From assembly GCA_020831635.1 (NCBI GenBank), contig JAFIGC010000040.1, positions 1 to 38,843 of the forward strand: 38,843 nucleotides of DNA, in the 5' to 3' direction. Numbering within the stretch: position 1 is the stretch's first letter; each line of letters starts with the position of its first letter. The notes beneath the pieces are model-generated. The model saw only the letters and a program-made list of their open reading frames with translations, ran no database searches and was not told where the DNA came from. This stretch comes from Verrucomicrobiota bacterium. Its GTDB lineage: Bacteria > Verrucomicrobiota > Kiritimatiellia > SS1-B-03-39 > UBA6053. A program made the translations under genes and the position numbers. Below, one piece after another: positions 1-6,623 of the stretch.

Positions 1-182
1 CCCCCCCCTCCCCTGGGGGGGGGCGTCGTGTGGGGGGGCGTCCTTGGGGGCGGGGATCCGGCCCAAAAAAACCCGCCCCAAAAAACGGCCCCCGCGCCGC
101 ACGCGAAAAAAAACCCGCTCCCGACGCTCGGAAAATGGTTTGGGGTTCATCGGACTCGTGATCGCGCCTGCCGATCAGCTCC

Positions 183-1478
183 TTATCGGTCCGACATGGG
201 GACGTAATCCCGCGCGTTCACGCCCGTGTAAATCTGACGGGGGCGGCTGATGCGCCGATTTTCGTCGGCCCGGAATTCGAGCAAGTGGGCCAACCAGCCC
301 GCCATGCGCCCCATGGCAAACAACACCGTGAACATTTCCTTCGGGATGCCCATGGCTTTGTAGGCGGTGCCGGTATAGAAATCGACGTTGGGATACAGGT
401 TGCGGGACACGAAATAGTCGTCTTCGATGGCGATTTTTTCGAGCTTCATGGCGATGTCCACCAAAGGTTCCTCGACGCCGAGGTCTTCCAGAAGTTCGTC
501 CACCACCTGTTTGGCGATTTGGGCGCGGGGATCGTAGGTTTTGTACACCCGGTGGCCAAAGCCCATGAGCCGGAATTCATCGTTTTTGTCTTTGGCCCGT
601 TTGATGACCGCGTCCAAATCCCCGCCCTGCATGTTGATATATTCGAGCATGTTGATCACCGCTTCGTTGGCGCCGCCGTGCAGCGGCCCCCAGAGGGCGC
701 CGATGCCGCCGCCCACGGCCGCGTAGACGTTGGCGTTGGAGCTGCTGATGACGCGGACGGTGGAGGTGGAGCAGTTTTGCTCGTGGTCGGCATGGATGAT
801 GAGCAGTTTTTCCAAGGCCTTGGCCATGATCTTGCGCTTTTCGGGGCTGACACTGCGACCAAACATGGAGTAGAGGAAATTTTCGGCATAGCCGAGGTTG
901 TTGTCGGGTGCAATGTACTTCATGCCCCGTTTGCGGCGGTAGTTGTGGGCCGCGATCAGCGGGGTTTTCGTCAAGAGCCGAACCACGTCCATGTCCAGCT
1001 CGTAATATTTATCGACGCCCAGATCGGAATAAAACCCGGTGAGGGACAGGACCACGCTGGCGAGCACGGCCATGGGATGGGATTGGGTGGGATAGTGGTT
1101 GAGTAATTCCTGCAGGCTGGGGCCGAGGAAGTTGTTTTCGTGGATTTTATCCTGAAACTGTCGGTATTGGTAAGGCGTGGGGAGTTCGCCAAGCATCAGC
1201 AAATAGGCCACTTCCAGGTAGTTGCAGTTGTCGGCCAAGTCCTGAAGCTTGTATCCCCGATGTCGAATCAGCCCCTTTTCCCCGTCGAGAAAGGTGATGG
1301 CACTGGAGCAACTGCCTGAGTTGCCAAATCCGGGGTCCAGGCAAATGGCTCCGGTTTTGTTGCGAAAATCCCGCATGTCCAAGCCCACTTCGCCTTCGGA
1401 GCCGATGAGGACATCCGTGGTGTATGTTTTGCCTTGAAATTGAACGGTTGCGGCGTCTTTTTGGGTTTCCAAATTCAT
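183..1478 (-). CDS. gltA: Citrate synthase
   Basis: Condenses acetyl-CoA with oxaloacetate to citrate, the entry step of the TCA cycle, in the cytoplasm. The product is 431 residues, the length of the larger bacterial (hexameric, type II) citrate synthases. The family's active-site segments are present: HADHEQNCSTS (229-239), GPLHGGANE with His267, GFGHRVYK with His309, and NVDFYTG with Asp366. These correspond to the catalytic His264, His305 and Asp362 of the E. coli enzyme. The arginine-rich RISRPRQIYTG segment follows near the C-terminus. An in-frame ATG lies 26 codons upstream, but the start at 1478 is preferred because GAGGA lies just before it and homology begins here. It is transcribed divergently from leuB. 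Confidence 0.97.
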   Translation of the reverse strand: MNLETQKDAATVQFQGKTYTTDVLIGSEGEVGLDMRDFRNKTGAICLDPGFGNSGSCSSAITFLDGEKGLIRHRGYKLQDLADNCNYLEVAYLLMLGELPTPYQYRQFQDKIHENNFLGPSLQELLNHYPTQSHPMAVLASVVLSLTGFYSDLGVDKYYELDMDVVRLLTKTPLIAAHNYRRKRGMKYIAPDNNLGYAENFLYSMFGRSVSPEKRKIMAKALEKLLIIHADHEQNCSTSTVRVISSSNANVYAAVGGGIGALWGPLHGGANEAVINMLEYINMQGGDLDAVIKRAKDKNDEFRLMGFGHRVYKTYDPRAQIAKQVVDELLEDLGVEEPLVDIAMKLEKIAIEDDYFVSRNLYPNVDFYTGTAYKAMGIPKEMFTVLFAMGRMAGWLAHLLEFRADENRRISRPRQIYTGVNARDYVPMSDR

Positions 1479-1637
1479 AGTTCCTCGTGTCTGATCGTGA
1501 AAGAGATTGAAATCATTTAAGGTATTCCCGGACGTTTCGCAAGCCCGGGAGAACAAAAACGATGCGGTTTCCGCTTTGCATCGCTCTGCTAAATGGTTAG
1601 AGAGCCGCTTTCAACTCCAAAATTCAGGTCAAACGAT
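1479..1637. promoter_or_regulatory. Divergent gltA/leuB intergenic region with two small stem-loops
   Basis: The 159 bp between the two divergent starts must hold both promoters. Two inverted repeats are visible: TCCCGG (1526-1531) with CCGGGA (1545-1550), and CGATGC (1560-1565) with GCATCG (1578-1583). I see no convincing -35/-10 pair and no leucine-rich leader peptide, so regulation is unresolved. The stem-loops could be transcript leaders or chance. Confidence 0.3.
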
Positions 1638-2717
1638 ATGAAAATACTTGTACTGCCCGGGGACGGCATTGGTCCCGAAGTTTGTCACGAAGCGGTTCAC
1701 ACCCTCAAAGCGCTGGCCCAAGCCCGCGGTTTGAGCATCGAATTCCACGAAGATCACGCGGGGGGCTCGGCCATCGACGCCTACAACGACCCCATGCCCG
1801 ACGCGGTGATTGCGAAGGCCAAAGCCTCCGACGGCGTCCTGCTTGGCGCCGTGGGCGGCCCCAAATGGGACCACCACACCGGGGCCATGCGCCCGGAATC
1901 CGGTCTCCTGAAAATCCGCAAGGAACTGGGCGTCTTCGCGAATTTGCGGCCCGTGGCCGTTTCCGCCGCCCTGGCCGACGCCTCCCCACTTCGTCCCGAA
2001 GCCATCGCGGGCACCGACATGCTGGTGGTGCGGGAATTGACCGGCGGCATCTATTTTGGCGAACCGCGCGGTCGCTCCGGCGAACCGGGCCATGAAGACG
2101 CCTTCAACACCATGCGCTACACCACCCCGGAAATCGAACGGGTGGCCCGCGTGGCCTTCACTTGGGCCCAACGGCGCGGCGGACGCGTCTGCTCGGTGGA
2201 CAAGGCGAACGTGCTGGTGGTGTCCCAACTCTGGCGCGACGTGGTCACCCAACTGCACGCGCGGGAGTTTCCCGACGTGGAACTGTCCCACATGTACGTG
2301 GACAACGCGGCCATGCAATTGGTGGTGCGCCCGTCGCAGTTCGACGTGATCCTCACCGGAAATCTGTTCGGCGACATTCTGTCCGACGCCGCCGCCACCT
2401 TGGGCGGTTCGCTGGGTCTGCTACCCTCCGCGAGCGTGGGCGGCAATGTGGGACTTTTCGAACCCGTGCACGGCAGTGCCCCCGATATCGCCGGTCAGGG
2501 CATTGCCAACCCCGTGGCCATGCTCCTCAGCGCCGCGATGATGATGGACGAGTTGGACAAGCCGATCATTGCCACCGCCATCCGCTCCGGCGTCGAAACC
2601 GCCCTCAACGAGGGTCTGCGCACCGCCGACCTCCATCGCGAAGGCAAAACCACGAAGGTGGGCACGTCCGAAATGGCCGCCCGCATTCGTGAAGCCGCCC
2701 TCGCCTCCCTCAATTGA
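1638..2717 (+). CDS. leuB: 3-isopropylmalate dehydrogenase
   Basis: Oxidises and decarboxylates 3-isopropylmalate to 2-oxoisocaproate with NAD, the third step of leucine synthesis, in the cytoplasm. The 359-residue length is normal. Visible family motifs are LPGDGIGPEV at the N-terminus, LTGGIYFG, VDKANVLVVSQLWR, MYVDNAAMQLV, the dehydrogenase signature NLFGDILSDAAATLGGS, and FEPVHGSAPDIAG, which fits NAD rather than NADP use. An in-frame ATG at 1593 would add 15 residues, but homology begins with MKILVLPGDG, so 1638 is chosen. The usual partners leuC and leuD are not in the window. The stop codon overlaps a possible TTG start of the next gene. Confidence 0.96.
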   Translation: MKILVLPGDGIGPEVCHEAVHTLKALAQARGLSIEFHEDHAGGSAIDAYNDPMPDAVIAKAKASDGVLLGAVGGPKWDHHTGAMRPESGLLKIRKELGVFANLRPVAVSAALADASPLRPEAIAGTDMLVVRELTGGIYFGEPRGRSGEPGHEDAFNTMRYTTPEIERVARVAFTWAQRRGGRVCSVDKANVLVVSQLWRDVVTQLHAREFPDVELSHMYVDNAAMQLVVRPSQFDVILTGNLFGDILSDAAATLGGSLGLLPSASVGGNVGLFEPVHGSAPDIAGQGIANPVAMLLSAAMMMDELDKPIIATAIRSGVETALNEGLRTADLHREGKTTKVGTSEMAARIREAALASLN

Positions 2718-2725
2718 ACGCCCCA

Positions 2726-3094
2726 ATGAAGGTCCAAACGCGCACGGGGAAAGAAATCACCCACCGCCCGATGATGGTGGTCATGCACTGCGGGGTCTTT
2801 TTTCTCGTGTACGTGGTGTTTCTCAACAGCCTCGGGCGCACTGACGTTGTAACGGACTTCGATACGATTTCGCCCACGTATATTCGGGACATGCTGATTT
2901 TGCTGAGCATCTGCTTCGTGGGCTACATCGGCCTTTGGAACCTGCGGCGCTGGGGTTTGGTGCTGCTTTTGCTTATGAGCATTCCCTTGATCGCCTTTGG
3001 CATCCATGTGAAAAGCCTGGGTCTACCCAACTTTTTGCCCCTGATTGCGGGGCTGACCAGCCTCGTGCTATGGCCCTCTCTCAAAAAGCCGTGA
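2726..3094 (+). CDS. Small multi-pass membrane protein, unknown function
   Basis: I do not recognise this 122-residue protein. After a short basic N-terminus it has about four hydrophobic stretches, around MMVVMHCGVFFLVYVVFL, MLILLSICFVGYIGLW, GLVLLLLMSIPLIAFGI and FLPLIAGLTSLVLW, so it should span the inner membrane. It lies directly behind leuB. A TTG at 2714 overlapping the leuB stop would add four residues, while the ATG at 2726 is the simpler start. Tight spacing suggests co-transcription with leuB, but nothing in the sequence points to a role in leucine synthesis. Confidence 0.7.
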   Translation: MKVQTRTGKEITHRPMMVVMHCGVFFLVYVVFLNSLGRTDVVTDFDTISPTYIRDMLILLSICFVGYIGLWNLRRWGLVLLLLMSIPLIAFGIHVKSLGLPNFLPLIAGLTSLVLWPSLKKP

Positions 3095-3113
3095 TTTTTT
3101 CGGAGTTTGCCCT

Positions 3114-3142
3114 TTGACATTCGCAAAAATCGTCTGTATATC
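3114..3142 (+). promoter_or_regulatory. Sigma-70-like promoter for tRNA-Lys
   Basis: A perfect -35 box TTGACA (3114-3119) is followed, after exactly 17 bp, by TATATC (3137-3142), close to the TATAAT consensus. The next bases are a run of C, a GC-rich discriminator typical of stable-RNA promoters under growth-rate or stringent control. The predicted start is near 3149, about 16 nt before the mature tRNA. Confidence 0.75.
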
Positions 3143-3164
3143 CCCCCGCATTCAACACCAAGGT

Positions 3165-3240
3165 GGGCCGGTAGCTCAGTTGGTAGAGCAGAGGCCTTTT
3201 AAGCCTTTTGTCGTGGGTTCGAGTCCCACCCGGCTCACCA
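3165..3240 (+). tRNA. tRNA-Lys (anticodon UUU)
   Basis: A complete 76-nt cloverleaf. The acceptor stem GGGCCGG (3165-3171) pairs with CCGGCTC (3230-3236) with one G-U pair. The D-arm is GCTC...GAGC, the anticodon stem GAGGC/GCCTT carries the loop CTTTTAA with anticodon TTT, and the T-arm has the usual GGTTCGAGTCC. The 3' CCA is encoded (3238-3240). It lies between the leuB-linked membrane gene and the acyltransferase, whose start codon follows 13 bp later, so the transcripts may be joined. Confidence 0.98.
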
Positions 3241-3253
3241 CCTTGTTTTTCAA

Positions 3254-4228
3254 ATGAAACCCCGCCCATGGTATAGAGTCTGGCCCGAATACGCGGCCCT
3301 GGTTTTCGGGATCGGCTGGGTTCCCTTTCTTCCCCGCGGCGCGATTTTGCGCCTTTCCCGTTTCATGGGACGCATGGGCTTCCGCTTTTCCAAACGCCTC
3401 CGCCAAGATGCCATGGAAAATTTGGATCTCGTCTTTGGCGATGAATTGAGTCTCGAGCAAAAAGAAACGCTCCTCCGCCGCTGTTACCAACATTTCGCCC
3501 TTCTGGTGCTCGATATCATTTGGTTTACCCGACATCCGCACGCACGCATGAAGAAATGGGTCCAGTGGGATGAGCCATCCACCGACATCCTCTTCCGCGA
3601 AGAAGCGCAAATCCTCCTGACCGCCCACTACGGAAACTGGGAAACCGTCGGCCAGGCCTACGCCGCCTTGGGGCAGCCCCTCATGAGCGTGGCCGCGCCG
3701 CTGAAAAACCCCAAAGTGGACGAAGTCTTCATCCGCATGCGCCAAAAAACCGGTCAAACCATCATTCGCCAACAGGGGGCGGCCCGCAAATTGATGCAGG
3801 GATTGCGCAACGGCAAAAAGCTCGCGGTCCTGCTGGATCAAAACACCCGCCCCCGGGATGGCGGCGTCTTCGTTGATTTTTTTGACCGGAAAGTGCCCGT
3901 GAGTTCCGCCCCCGCGGCCTTGGCCGTTAAAACCAACGCCCCGGTCATCACCGTACTCTGCGTGCCCAATGATCAGGGCGTGTACACGGTAACCGTGCAC
4001 GGCACCTTGCGCACGGATCCGCAGGCGGAAAATCCGGTGGAGGAACTGACCGGTCGCATGACCCGGAGCATGGAAAAAGTGATTCGCGACACCCCCGAAT
4101 ACTGGTGCTGGATGTACCGACGGTGGCGATTGGTTCAGAAAAGCGAATCTCTCGATCATTACCCCAGTTACGCCAGGCACATTCATGAGGGGGATCTCCG
4201 CCGTCTCCCGCGTAAAAGTGAAGCTTGA
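3254..4228 (+). CDS. LpxL/HtrB-type lysophospholipid (lipid A) acyltransferase
   Basis: A 324-residue member of the lipid A biosynthesis acyltransferase family, which adds a secondary acyl chain to lipid A precursors at the inner face of the cytoplasmic membrane. A hydrophobic N-terminal segment (about 11-30) fits a membrane anchor. The catalytic H-x4-E motif is TAHYGNWE (His125, Glu130). Downstream, LLDQNTRPRDGGVFVDFF matches the family's second conserved block around the D-Q-N/R and FFG-like turn. The length is typical. The exact substrate (lauroyl, myristoyl or other; lipid A or another lysolipid) cannot be read from the sequence. The next gene starts 32 bp downstream on the same strand. 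Confidence 0.85.
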   Translation: MKPRPWYRVWPEYAALVFGIGWVPFLPRGAILRLSRFMGRMGFRFSKRLRQDAMENLDLVFGDELSLEQKETLLRRCYQHFALLVLDIIWFTRHPHARMKKWVQWDEPSTDILFREEAQILLTAHYGNWETVGQAYAALGQPLMSVAAPLKNPKVDEVFIRMRQKTGQTIIRQQGAARKLMQGLRNGKKLAVLLDQNTRPRDGGVFVDFFDRKVPVSSAPAALAVKTNAPVITVLCVPNDQGVYTVTVHGTLRTDPQAENPVEELTGRMTRSMEKVIRDTPEYWCWMYRRWRLVQKSESLDHYPSYARHIHEGDLRRLPRKSEA

Positions 4229-4260
4229 CCCTGGACGCAAAAAAGAAGTAAGAGTGAACC

Positions 4261-4731
4261 ATGAAATATTTTGTAAAATCAAAATGGGGGGGAGTTGCTC
4301 CGGAAATCCGAATTTCGGACGAGGAGGACAAGCTGCTTTACTCCTTGAAATCCAAACGTTTGATTACCCTTCGAAACTCATTTGTCTTTCGGGATGCCGA
4401 GGATCAGGTCAAGCTCACCTCGCGTCAACGCACCACCCTCTTCTTGCCGCAATACAACCTGTATGAAGGTGATGACGTGGTGGCCAAGGTCGGGACTTTT
4501 GAACCCTCCAAGTATTATGTGGACCTCAACAACATGCCGCGCATGGAATTTCACATGACCGGATTGCGGAAAAAGGAATGGACAATCTCCGACAAGGATG
4601 GCGTTGTGGCGGTCATTCACCCGGAATTGAAAAAATGGCGATGGGCGATTGAAATCATGCCCTCGCGGGATTCCATGCACATGCTGGCCTGCATGGCGTT
4701 GCTCTATAACGAAATCATGCAACAAGGTTGA
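4261..4731 (+). CDS. LURP-one-related / tubby-C-like protein
   Basis: A 156-residue protein resembling the LURP-one-related family, a beta-barrel wrapped around a central helix and related to the tubby C-terminal and phospholipid scramblase folds. The pattern seen is a series of short beta strands such as FVFRDAEDQVKLTSRQ, VVAKVGTF, WTISDKDGVVAVIHPE and WRWAIEIMP, ending in a hydrophobic helix MHMLACMALLYNEIM that would fill the barrel. The biochemical role of bacterial members is unknown to me. There is no signal peptide, so it should be cytoplasmic. It follows the acyltransferase closely and is probably in the same transcript, ahead of a hairpin. Confidence 0.6.
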   Translation: MKYFVKSKWGGVAPEIRISDEEDKLLYSLKSKRLITLRNSFVFRDAEDQVKLTSRQRTTLFLPQYNLYEGDDVVAKVGTFEPSKYYVDLNNMPRMEFHMTGLRKKEWTISDKDGVVAVIHPELKKWRWAIEIMPSRDSMHMLACMALLYNEIMQQG

Positions 4732-4736
4732 TCTGA

Positions 4737-4788
4737 GGAAGAATCATTCGTCATTTCCGTGATCAGTCTGTCGACTGATCATTCTTCC
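4737..4788 (+). terminator. Hairpin followed by T/C-rich tract, likely terminator
   Basis: TGATCAGTC (4760-4768) and GACTGATCA (4773-4781) form a perfect 9-bp stem with the loop TGTC. An outer arm GGAAGAAT (4737-4744) also pairs with ATTCTTCC (4781-4788). The strand then runs into a pyrimidine-rich, T-rich stretch. It lies just after the stop of the LURP-one-like gene, so it probably ends that operon. Confidence 0.6.
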
Positions 4789-4865
4789 TTCTCTACTTCT
4801 TTACCTCTTCTCCTTCTTTCCGTTTTCATCATTGAGATTCCCCCGATCATCCGTAGAATGCCCCC

Positions 4866-6179
4866 ATGTCAGAACACAAAAAACTTCTTGTCATTCAATG
4901 TGCGGCTTTGGGGTGGAATCAGTTTGATATCGATCATCCGAAAATGGCGGGCATGAAATTCGCCCCCTTGCAAACCGTGAATCCCGCCCTCACTTGCACC
5001 GCACAAGCAAGCTTCCGCACCGCCGCCCCGGCCGCCAAACACGGCATGATCGCCAACGGCTTGTTTCATCGCAATCTGCGTCGTTCCATGTTTTGGGAAC
5101 AAGCCGCCCATCAAGTGGAGGGTCCGCGCATTTGGGACGATTTCCGCGCCGGGGGCGGTACCGTGGGCATGACCTTTTGGCAGCAAAGTCTGGGCGAAGA
5201 AGTGGATCTGGTTCTCTCCCCCCGCCCCATCCACAAACATTCCGGGGGCATGATTCAGGATTGCTATTCCAAACCCGACGCCCTCTACGATCAACTCGAA
5301 TCCCGCATCAAAGGGAATTTCAACCTCATGCATTACTGGGGGCCTCTGGCCTCCCAAAAATCCAGCGCATGGATCACCGACGCCATTTGCGAACTGCTCG
5401 CGATGCCGGAGGCGCGTCCCGATCTGTTGCTCACCTATTTGCCGCATTTGGACTACGACCTTCAACGCCACGGTCCCGATCACGACAAGGCCCGGACCGC
5501 CCGCGAATTTTTGTCCCTCTGCTTGAAACGCCTGTGCGCCGCCGCCGCAAAACAAGGGTATGAAGTGCTCATCTGGGGGGACTACGCCATGCACAAGGTC
5601 ACCGGCCCTGCCATTTTCCCCAACCGGGTACTGCGCGATGCCGGCTATTTGGGCACCCGCAGCCTCAAGGGCATGGCCTACCCCGATTTATTCGCGGCCC
5701 GCGCCTTCGCCATGGTGGACCACGAAATCGCCCACCTCTATATCCGCAACCCCGTGGATCTGGAACCCGTTCGGGATCAAATCGCGGCCATGGACGGCGT
5801 GGACAAGGTGGAAAAACGCGAAAACGTCCCCGAACTCAACCACCCCAACAGCGGCGAACTCATCGCCTTCGCCGCCCCGGGACGATGGTTCGCCTATCCC
5901 TGGTGGACCGATCCCAAGGAAGCGCCCGATTTCGCCACCCACGTGGACATCCACAACAAACCGGGATTTGACGCCTGCGAGTTGTTTTTCGGACGCTTTC
6001 CCTGGCAGGTCAGCCAGGACACCGCCAAAGTCGGCGGATGTCACGGCGCCATCGGACCCGAAAGCTTCACCGCCTGGTCGTCCACCACCCCCGACCTCAC
6101 CCCGATTCCCGACAAACCCGATGGTCCGCCCACTTTGTTGGACTTGGCAAGTGCCGTTCGGAAATGGTTGACGGCTTGA
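4866..6179 (+). CDS. Alkaline-phosphatase superfamily phosphodiesterase / nucleotide pyrophosphatase-like
   Basis: A 437-residue protein of the type I phosphodiesterase/nucleotide pyrophosphatase branch of the alkaline phosphatase superfamily, two-metal enzymes that cleave phosphoesters. The N-terminal block PALTCTAQASFRT...KHGMIANG aligns with the family's T-F-P-N-H...HG-x-x-x-N segment, putting the nucleophile at Thr43. Metal-ligand blocks follow: LDYDLQRHGPD, WGDYAMHKV (replacing the common SDHGM) and HGAIGPE. No signal peptide is visible, unlike many secreted relatives, so it may act in the cytoplasm. A related phosphodiesterase belongs to the ebo gene clusters, but no other ebo gene is present here. 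The substrate is unknown. Confidence 0.75.
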   Translation: MSEHKKLLVIQCAALGWNQFDIDHPKMAGMKFAPLQTVNPALTCTAQASFRTAAPAAKHGMIANGLFHRNLRRSMFWEQAAHQVEGPRIWDDFRAGGGTVGMTFWQQSLGEEVDLVLSPRPIHKHSGGMIQDCYSKPDALYDQLESRIKGNFNLMHYWGPLASQKSSAWITDAICELLAMPEARPDLLLTYLPHLDYDLQRHGPDHDKARTAREFLSLCLKRLCAAAAKQGYEVLIWGDYAMHKVTGPAIFPNRVLRDAGYLGTRSLKGMAYPDLFAARAFAMVDHEIAHLYIRNPVDLEPVRDQIAAMDGVDKVEKRENVPELNHPNSGELIAFAAPGRWFAYPWWTDPKEAPDFATHVDIHNKPGFDACELFFGRFPWQVSQDTAKVGGCHGAIGPESFTAWSSTTPDLTPIPDKPDGPPTLLDLASAVRKWLTA

Positions 6180-6201
6180 AGAAGTTGATTGGTTGGGTGC
6201 T

Positions 6202-6219
6202 GGTTGTTGGTTGCCGGTT
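6202..6219 (+). repeat. 18-nt dispersed word, copy 1
   Basis: GGTTGTTGGTTGCCGGTT occurs here and again, identically, at 26910-26927. Both copies lie within 25 nt of a plus-strand stop codon, inside reiterated GGTTG-type sequence. Confidence 0.7.
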
Positions 6220-6440
6220 TGTGAGGGCAGAAGGAGAGAAGGAAAGAGAATACCATAGCAGACTCGCATCCCCTCCGTGCCTTTGTGCCTCTGTGAGAGC
6301 CAATGAAGAGTGCTGAGTGCCCTTCCGATGCGGAGATTGGCGCTCCCTTCCCCCTCCGCCCCGTCGGTATTCGTTCAATGTTCGAAGTTGGACGTTCGAT
6401 ATTCGACGTTCGCTATCCTTCTGAATTCCCCCCTTCGCCC

Positions 6441-6494
6441 CAAAGCGGTAGCTTCGTTGCACTCGCTACACGCACTCCAAGGACGCTTCGCGTC
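6441..6494 (+). repeat. Dispersed intergenic repeat, copy 1
   Basis: This block contains CTCGCTACACGCACTCCAA followed by GACGCTTCGCGTC (from 6462). It matches the reverse complement of 27117-27170 with one mismatch over the 33-nt core, and more loosely 26961-27028. The core end is a palindrome, GACGC-TTC-GCGTC, that can fold as a three-base-loop hairpin. An AAAGCGG[T/C]AGCT segment on the left is also shared. Confidence 0.75.
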
Positions 6495-6623
6495 GCCAAT
6501 ACGGCGATTGGCGCTCCTGTCCCCGCGGCCCCGCAAAACCAAACCCAAACTAAGCCTTGAAAGTCCATTTCAAATCAGGGTTTCGATTGACCCCTTGTCA
6601 AAATTCGGTCATAGATGACCAGC

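Larger units (their letters stand above)
6180..6614. other. Gene-free, repeat-rich spacer
   Basis: There is no credible gene in about 435 bp. It holds an 18-nt word shared exactly with the spacer at 26.9 kb (6202-6219), a stretch of reiterated TTCGA/GTTCGA words around 6370-6415, and a copy of a dispersed repeat (6441-6494). The mix of low-complexity words and shared blocks sets it apart from ordinary spacers in the window. Confidence 0.7.

Noticed and set aside
44-250. Small basic open frame at the left edge
   Set aside because: Arises from homopolymer-rich sequence and overlaps the citrate synthase end; no protein-like features.
4866-6179. ebo cluster membership of the phosphodiesterase
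   Set aside because: No other ebo-type gene (prenyltransferase, sugar phosphate cyclase, TatD-like) is in the window.
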